A DNA stretch of 64,000 bases, from the NCBI GenBank assembly GCA_035771165.1, contig JAWNZC010000280.1, forward strand, positions 1,648,501-1,712,500. Reading direction: 5' to 3'. Within the stretch, counting starts at the first letter, position 1. The number at the start of each line of letters is the position of its first letter. A model generated the notes under the pieces. It saw nothing but the letters and a program-made list of their open reading frames with translations. It ran no database searches and had not been told where the DNA came from. Both the position numbers and the translations under genes were made by a program. The DNA is from Paragorgia papillata. Its lineage: Eukaryota; Cnidaria; Anthozoa; Scleralcyonacea; Coralliidae. Of the stretch, positions 62,208 to 64,000 are shown piece by piece.

Positions 62208-63439
62208 CACACAGAAATTAATAAGGATCAACCAGAAGTCCGACTCAGTGTCGGCACCTTTGATGTAAGCGTCCTCGCGAAATGTCGGCCTGTGATCCCT
62301 GCGCCATTTTGAAAGTAAGTGCCTCCGGGAAATTAGCCCTCTCGTCCTTGCGACCCTCGGGCTCCTGTATTCAATTACTCTTGGCTTCTTGTGACCTTTT
62401 AATTAAATTTATATTGTTATCTATATATACTAGAAATACATGAATGCAACAACCCCTCGCCCGCTTTTACATGCTTTTTTAAAACACCCACCCACCCCCT
62501 GATTAAAATAAGCACTCCTAATATACAGCCAATACAAAAACAAACAGATATAAAAACAAATGATATTAAATCCTTGGGATATTGAAATTATACAATTTAT
62601 GGATAGTCGATAGGACTACAAAACTGATTTAAATCATTTAATGAAAGTTGAACATATCAAAGCAAAATTTAGATTTCATTGTTAAATTCTGGTTGTAAAA
62701 AATATATTGTTTTTAGGAGGTTTCAAAAGGGATTAATTTTAGCAAGCCTTTAAATGGCTTCTCTATGCATGTACATTTTGCAAAGGCAGAATTAAAAGTA
62801 ATTAACAGCTCAAAAATTACATTTATAATAGAGTTTGAGATAAAAACAATTCAGTAGAATCGGATTCCAGAAAGAAGAATTCAAAAGACGTTTCAGTCGA
62901 AACACAGCCAAGAAAACCAACAAAGCCCATGAGTATTTTTAATAATAAAAAGTGCATGCACGTCCACCACGGTTAATATAAGCCTTAAAGGTAGTGTTTT
63001 AAGTTAGCTTTAGTTAAGCTGACTTATGGTTTGGATGAGCAAAGGGAAAGCACGAAAACGTGAAGCTGAATATTGTTTAGGTTAAGCGAAAACTTGAAAA
63101 CAACAAGAATCCTACCGTTAACCACTTTAAGACGATTAATTTGACCATGGACTCACCGAGTGTCTTCAAACCAGGGCTACATACGCTGCAGATCGAGTTT
63201 TTGTTTACCATACGGCGTTTGGTTTCTTCAAGTTCTCTGGTTTCTCTTCAAGATATATTAAACGGATTGTTTGTATCCTTTTCTTCGTGCTCCATTTCAT
63301 TTCGTTTCGTTTAAATAAACGAAAGCAAAACACTATTTGTTTGAGAGTTTTAATATAGTTTTCTTCGTCGCTAGTCACCAGTGTCCAACTATTCTTACCG
63401 CGTGACACCGTGCCATACATATATATATATATATTTATA
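62208..63439. other. No gene seen
   Basis: AT-rich unique DNA. No repeat ends, exons or RNA genes recognised. Confidence 0.4.
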
Positions 63440-63800
63440 CAATACCCTGGTTGATATGCGTGTTTTCATTGGTTGTTGCCCATGATCTATTAGAGGACAG
63501 ACGCATGGTCACGTCAGATCACGTCAGCTGGCTTGCTTTTTTCGTTTTTCATGCCCCAAAATCCGGCAAGAGTTTCGACAAAAACCTTTTAAACTTTTAT
63601 TGTATAAAACAAATAGATTCCATTTTTTTGTTGTCTGTTCAGTTATAGATGCACAGAAGACGTCACAACGTGGTAAGAACATCAGTGACCCACTCGACTG
63701 CGTCTCGTGGGCCACTTTTTTGTTCTTACCACGTTGTGACGTCATCTGTGCATCTATAACTGAACAGACAACGGCAAAATGGAATCTATTTGTTAAATAT
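63440..63800. mobile_element. Foldback MITE copy
   Basis: 63598-63800 is a palindrome: CAAATAGATTCCATTTTTTT and CAAAATGGAATCTATTTGTT at the ends, and CACAACGTGGTAAGAACA twice in opposite orientation. The flank 63440-63597 matches 21750-21965 inverted. Confidence 0.75.
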
Positions 63801-64000
63801 ATATATATATAAACTATTTCCCAGATTTCGTCTCCCTCGCTTTTTCTCCACGCGTGTAAAGTGGACTACACGCATGTCGAGATTAGCACCCTCACCGGGC
63901 TCCGGGCCTTCGGCCCTACGCCCGGGCTCGGGGATAAATAATATTTAGTTAAGTAAATAAGTAATTTACTTTAGAAAACGGTTCTTTGGAAATAAAATTA

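Overview
The window looks like animal nuclear DNA, most likely from a cnidarian. It is AT-rich and has spliced gene fragments separated by long stretches of palindromic transposons. One host locus is a good PRDM9-type gene, with a knuckle, a PR/SET domain and a C2H2 array. Other host pieces are an LDL-receptor class A exon, two trypsin-like serine protease exons, a possible zf-AD-like first exon and a helix-turn-helix-like exon. No tRNA gene or CRISPR array was seen.

Positions 1-8,680 hold a compact virus-like element of 14 genes, all on the minus strand and spaced by a few to about 80 bases, running off the left edge. It encodes an archaeo-eukaryotic primase with a PriCT-2 region, an A32/FtsK-like packaging ATPase, a candidate major capsid protein, a candidate penton-like protein, a collagen-stalked fibre, a second fibre-like protein with the same first seven residues, and small membrane, coiled-coil and zinc-binding proteins. 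Half the start codons carry ATAAATG, and about nine 3' ends carry stem-loops. This suggests a polinton-like virus or virophage-like genome with its own expression signals. ETS-like tandem repeats and a candidate hammerhead ribozyme lie just outside it.

Positions 9.5-29 kb are nested foldback elements: a hAT-like element inside another element, a 2.8 kb palindrome carrying two copies of a CXC-domain gene tail, a broken transposase, and several MITE families. The PRDM9-like gene spans 29.6-33.8 kb on the plus strand. Its exon phases agree throughout, but one extra base breaks the frame at the start of the finger array.

Positions 37.2-55.3 kb are one tyrosine-recombinase retrotransposon (PAT/Ngaro-like; Gag, RT, RNase H, YR; split direct repeats A1 ... 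B1 A2 B2) on the minus strand. Its RNase H region is interrupted by a 12 kb Polinton bounded by 5'-AG...CT-3' ends and a 6-base target duplication, TGCGTC. This Polinton is almost entirely an inverted duplication: two arms of about 5.37 kb meet at a 1.26 kb minisatellite. Each arm carries the packaging ATPase, a small conserved virion-type gene, and a third gene split by the same LINE insertion. The order of events reads as LINE into Polinton, inverted duplication, then insertion into an already present retrotransposon. The structure resembles a snap-back defective viral genome that could still integrate, and it is the most unusual object in the window.

Positions 55.3-64 kb return to host DNA with gene fragments, SINE-like and 5S-like repeats, a 1.1 kb inverted-repeat transposon and MITEs.
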